Source: Chlorobiota bacterium (GTDB lineage Bacteria; Bacteroidota; Ignavibacteria; Ignavibacteriales; Ignavibacteriaceae). Taken from it: a DNA stretch of 7,759 nucleotides. Under the pieces are notes generated by a model. The model was not told the origin of the DNA and ran no database searches. It saw only the letters and a program-made list of their open reading frames with translations. A program made the position numbers and the translations under genes. Shown here piece after piece: positions 6,086 through 7,759 of the stretch (positions are counted from its first letter, which is position 1; each line of letters begins with the position of its first letter). The stretch is taken from contig RHKR01000250.1 in the NCBI GenBank assembly GCA_008363265.1, positions 1-7,759 of the forward strand. The letters run 5' to 3'.

Positions 6086-6559
6086 ATGGAATTCAAATTC
6101 ACAGAAGAAAATCTTGAAAAAGTAAACCGGGTCTTCGAGAAATACCCAACCAAAAAAGCCGCAGTAATGTCCGTGCTTTACATAGCACAGGACCAGAACC
6201 GCTACATTTCCGGCGAAGTTGTGAAAGAGGTTGCCCGACTCCTCGAAATTACGGAAGAGGAAGTGATGGGTGTGGTTACATTCTACACCATGTATCACAG
6301 GCATGAGCCCGGAAAATACCACTTGCAGGTCTGCACAAATGTTTCGTGCATGCTACGCGGCGCGTATGACATCTGGAACGCGGTTAAGGAACGGACCGGT
6401 CTGCAGAACGGTCAGACTTCAGCGGACGGACTTTTCTCGCTCGAGGAGGTAGAATGCATGGGGTCATGCGGTACTGCCCCGATGATCGCCGTGAACGAAG
6501 ATTTCTACGAGAATCTTACCAAAGAAAAAGCTCTTGAACTAATTGACTCGCTAAAGTAG
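6086..6559 (+). CDS. nuoE: NADH-quinone oxidoreductase subunit E
   Basis: NuoE is the 24-kDa-type subunit of the NADH-oxidising module and carries the [2Fe-2S] cluster N1a. The 157-residue protein has the thioredoxin-like fold signature Cys83-x4-Cys88 and Cys124-x3-Cys128 (Val-Cys-Thr-Asn-Val-Ser-Cys, then Glu-Cys-Met-Gly-Ser-Cys-Gly). The N-terminal helical part includes Val-Val-Thr-Phe-Tyr-Thr-Met-Tyr (63-70), also typical. The ATG at 6086 is chosen because AGAGGA lies 5 nt upstream and the protein then has standard length; an in-frame TTG at 6017 would overlap nuoD by over 50 bp and adds unrelated residues. The gap to nuoD is 13 bp. Confidence 0.96.
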   Translation: MEFKFTEENLEKVNRVFEKYPTKKAAVMSVLYIAQDQNRYISGEVVKEVARLLEITEEEVMGVVTFYTMYHRHEPGKYHLQVCTNVSCMLRGAYDIWNAVKERTGLQNGQTSADGLFSLEEVECMGSCGTAPMIAVNEDFYENLTKEKALELIDSLK

Positions 6560-6569
6560 AAGTGGTGAC

Positions 6570-7759
6570 ATGGAAAAGATAGTATTACCTGATATAGAAA
6601 ATTTACACATACTTGACGTCTATAAAAAGAACGGCGGATACGAGGCAATTAAAAAAGCGCTTGCGCAGACTCCTGATGAAATAATTGACACCGTCAAGAA
6701 GTCAGGACTCCGTGGAAGAGGTGGTGCCGCATTCCTTACCGGACTTAAATGGTCATTCATGCCGAAGACCACTGACAAACCGAAATATCTCTGCATTAAC
6801 GGAGACGAGTCGGAACCCGGATCCTTTAAAGACAGACAGATATTCGAGTATAACCCCCACCAACTGATCGAGGGTATACTTATCTCCTCATACGCGATCG
6901 GTGCCAACACCTGCTATGTTTACATAAGAGGCGAGTACCACAAATGGATAAAACTCTTCCAGAAGGCACTTGATGACGCTTTTGAAGCCGGCTTGGTAGG
7001 TGAAGCGATGAAGAAAACCTTCGGGACCAATTTCCATGTGAACATTTATGTACACAAGGGAGCGGGTGCATACATCTGCGGTGAGGAATCATCTCTGATG
7101 AACTCGATAGAAGGAAAGAGGGGTTACCCAAGGGTAAAGCCACCATTTCCTGCACAAAATGGTCTCTGGGGCAACCCAACCACAATTAACAACGTTGAGA
7201 CTATAACAAACGTACCGGCCATAATCAACAAAGGCTGGGAATGGTTTTCAAAGATCGGTACCGAAAAACATCCCGGAACGATCCTCTTCGGAGTTAGCGG
7301 ACACGTGAACAAACCTGGTGTTTATGAACTGCCTTCGGGGACGCTTCTTACTGACATTATTTACAACTATGCCGGTGGAGTTCCGGGAGACAAGAAGATC
7401 AAATGCATCATCCCCGGTGGATCATCAATGCCGCCGCTTCGCGGTGATTCGATCGAAGGTCTCCGGATGGATGCTGAATCGCTCAGGGCTGCCGGAAGTG
7501 CCATTGGTACCGCCGGTATCATGGTCATGGATGAGGATACTGATCTTGTTTCGGTACTCGCGAGGATCACAAGCTTCTATTATCATGAGAGCTGCGGTCA
7601 GTGCACACCATGCCGCGAAGGTACGGGCTGGATGCTTAAGATACTCAAGAGGATGGCCGCCGGAAAAGGACAGAAGAGCGATATCGATCTTCTCCTCTCC
7701 GTTGCCTACAACATCGATGGCAACACCATCTGTGCCCTCGGTGAAGCAGCAGCATGGCC
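6570..7759 (+). CDS. nuoF: NADH-quinone oxidoreductase subunit F, partial: first 396 residues
   Basis: NuoF is the 51-kDa-type flavoprotein that binds NADH and FMN and carries the [4Fe-4S] cluster N3. The frame is open from the ATG at 6570 to the right edge without a stop, so about the last 20-40 residues are outside. Visible blocks are Gly-Leu-Arg-Gly-Arg-Gly-Gly-Ala-Ala-Phe from residue 46 (nucleotide-binding loop), Asn-Gly-Asp-Glu-Ser-Glu-Pro-Gly-Ser-Phe-Lys-Asp, Gly-Ala-Gly-Ala-Tyr-Ile-Cys-Gly-Glu-Glu-Ser, and the N3 ligands Cys342-x2-Cys345-x2-Cys348 (Ser-Cys-Gly-Gln-Cys-Thr-Pro-Cys) with Cys388 in Thr-Ile-Cys-Ala-Leu-Gly. The gene begins 10 bp after nuoE with a weak purine-rich site. 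nuoG and the membrane genes would be expected downstream. Confidence 0.97.
   Translation, partial: MEKIVLPDIENLHILDVYKKNGGYEAIKKALAQTPDEIIDTVKKSGLRGRGGAAFLTGLKWSFMPKTTDKPKYLCINGDESEPGSFKDRQIFEYNPHQLIEGILISSYAIGANTCYVYIRGEYHKWIKLFQKALDDAFEAGLVGEAMKKTFGTNFHVNIYVHKGAGAYICGEESSLMNSIEGKRGYPRVKPPFPAQNGLWGNPTTINNVETITNVPAIINKGWEWFSKIGTEKHPGTILFGVSGHVNKPGVYELPSGTLLTDIIYNYAGGVPGDKKIKCIIPGGSSMPPLRGDSIEGLRMDAESLRAAGSAIGTAGIMVMDEDTDLVSVLARITSFYYHESCGQCTPCREGTGWMLKILKRMAAGKGQKSDIDLLLSVAYNIDGNTICALGEAAAW

Noticed and set aside
1..7759. CRISPR arrays, tRNA or rRNA genes, insertion sequences, phage genes or a defence system
   Set aside because: I found no spaced direct repeats, RNA gene signatures, transposase motifs or flanking target duplications. 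The content is core respiration plus ordinary accessory genes.

Overview
The window is bacterial, with moderate GC and tightly packed genes. It holds the first six genes of a complex I (nuo) operon on the right and four accessory genes on the left. Several traits suggest a member of the Bacteroidota/Chlorobiota/Ignavibacteriota (FCB) group: start regions of variable and often weak Shine-Dalgarno quality, a PAS plus LuxR-type regulator of a style common there, a small outer-membrane beta-barrel protein ending in Trp-His-Phe (so a Gram-negative), and separate nuoC and nuoD genes. This placement is an inference from protein style; I cannot name a species.

Layout. Positions 1-467 (minus) hold the N-terminal part of a Tat-exported, nitroreductase-like (Acg-type) protein. 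Positions 516-1079 (minus) hold a small outer-membrane barrel protein lying just upstream of it, probably in the same transcript. A 104-bp AT-rich divergent region (1080-1183) carries two dyad repeats. Positions 1184-1953 (plus) hold a PAS/LuxR-family regulator broken by a one-base deletion inside its DNA-binding domain. It converges on a beta-CASP metallo-beta-lactamase gene (2009-3314, minus), which has lost about 95 bp, including most of the catalytic HxHxDH motif, and is also out of frame. A 137-bp divergent region (3315-3451) carries a good sigma70-like promoter for nuo. nuoA, nuoB, nuoC, nuoD, nuoE and nuoF follow on the plus strand with overlaps of 10-11 bp or gaps of 8-13 bp; nuoF runs off the right edge.

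How the genes work together. NuoE and NuoF form the NADH-oxidising tip with FMN and clusters N1a and N3. NuoB, NuoC and NuoD form the connecting arm with cluster N2 and the quinone site. NuoA is a small membrane subunit at the arm/membrane junction. All visible metal and quinone ligands are present. The presence of nuoE and nuoF points to a true NADH-oxidising enzyme rather than the 11-subunit form that lacks the NADH module.

I looked for an unknown system and did not find a convincing one. The most notable signals are the two lesions in neighbouring convergent genes, next to six undamaged nuo genes. They are either real gene decay or local sequence/assembly errors, and the sequence alone cannot decide between these.
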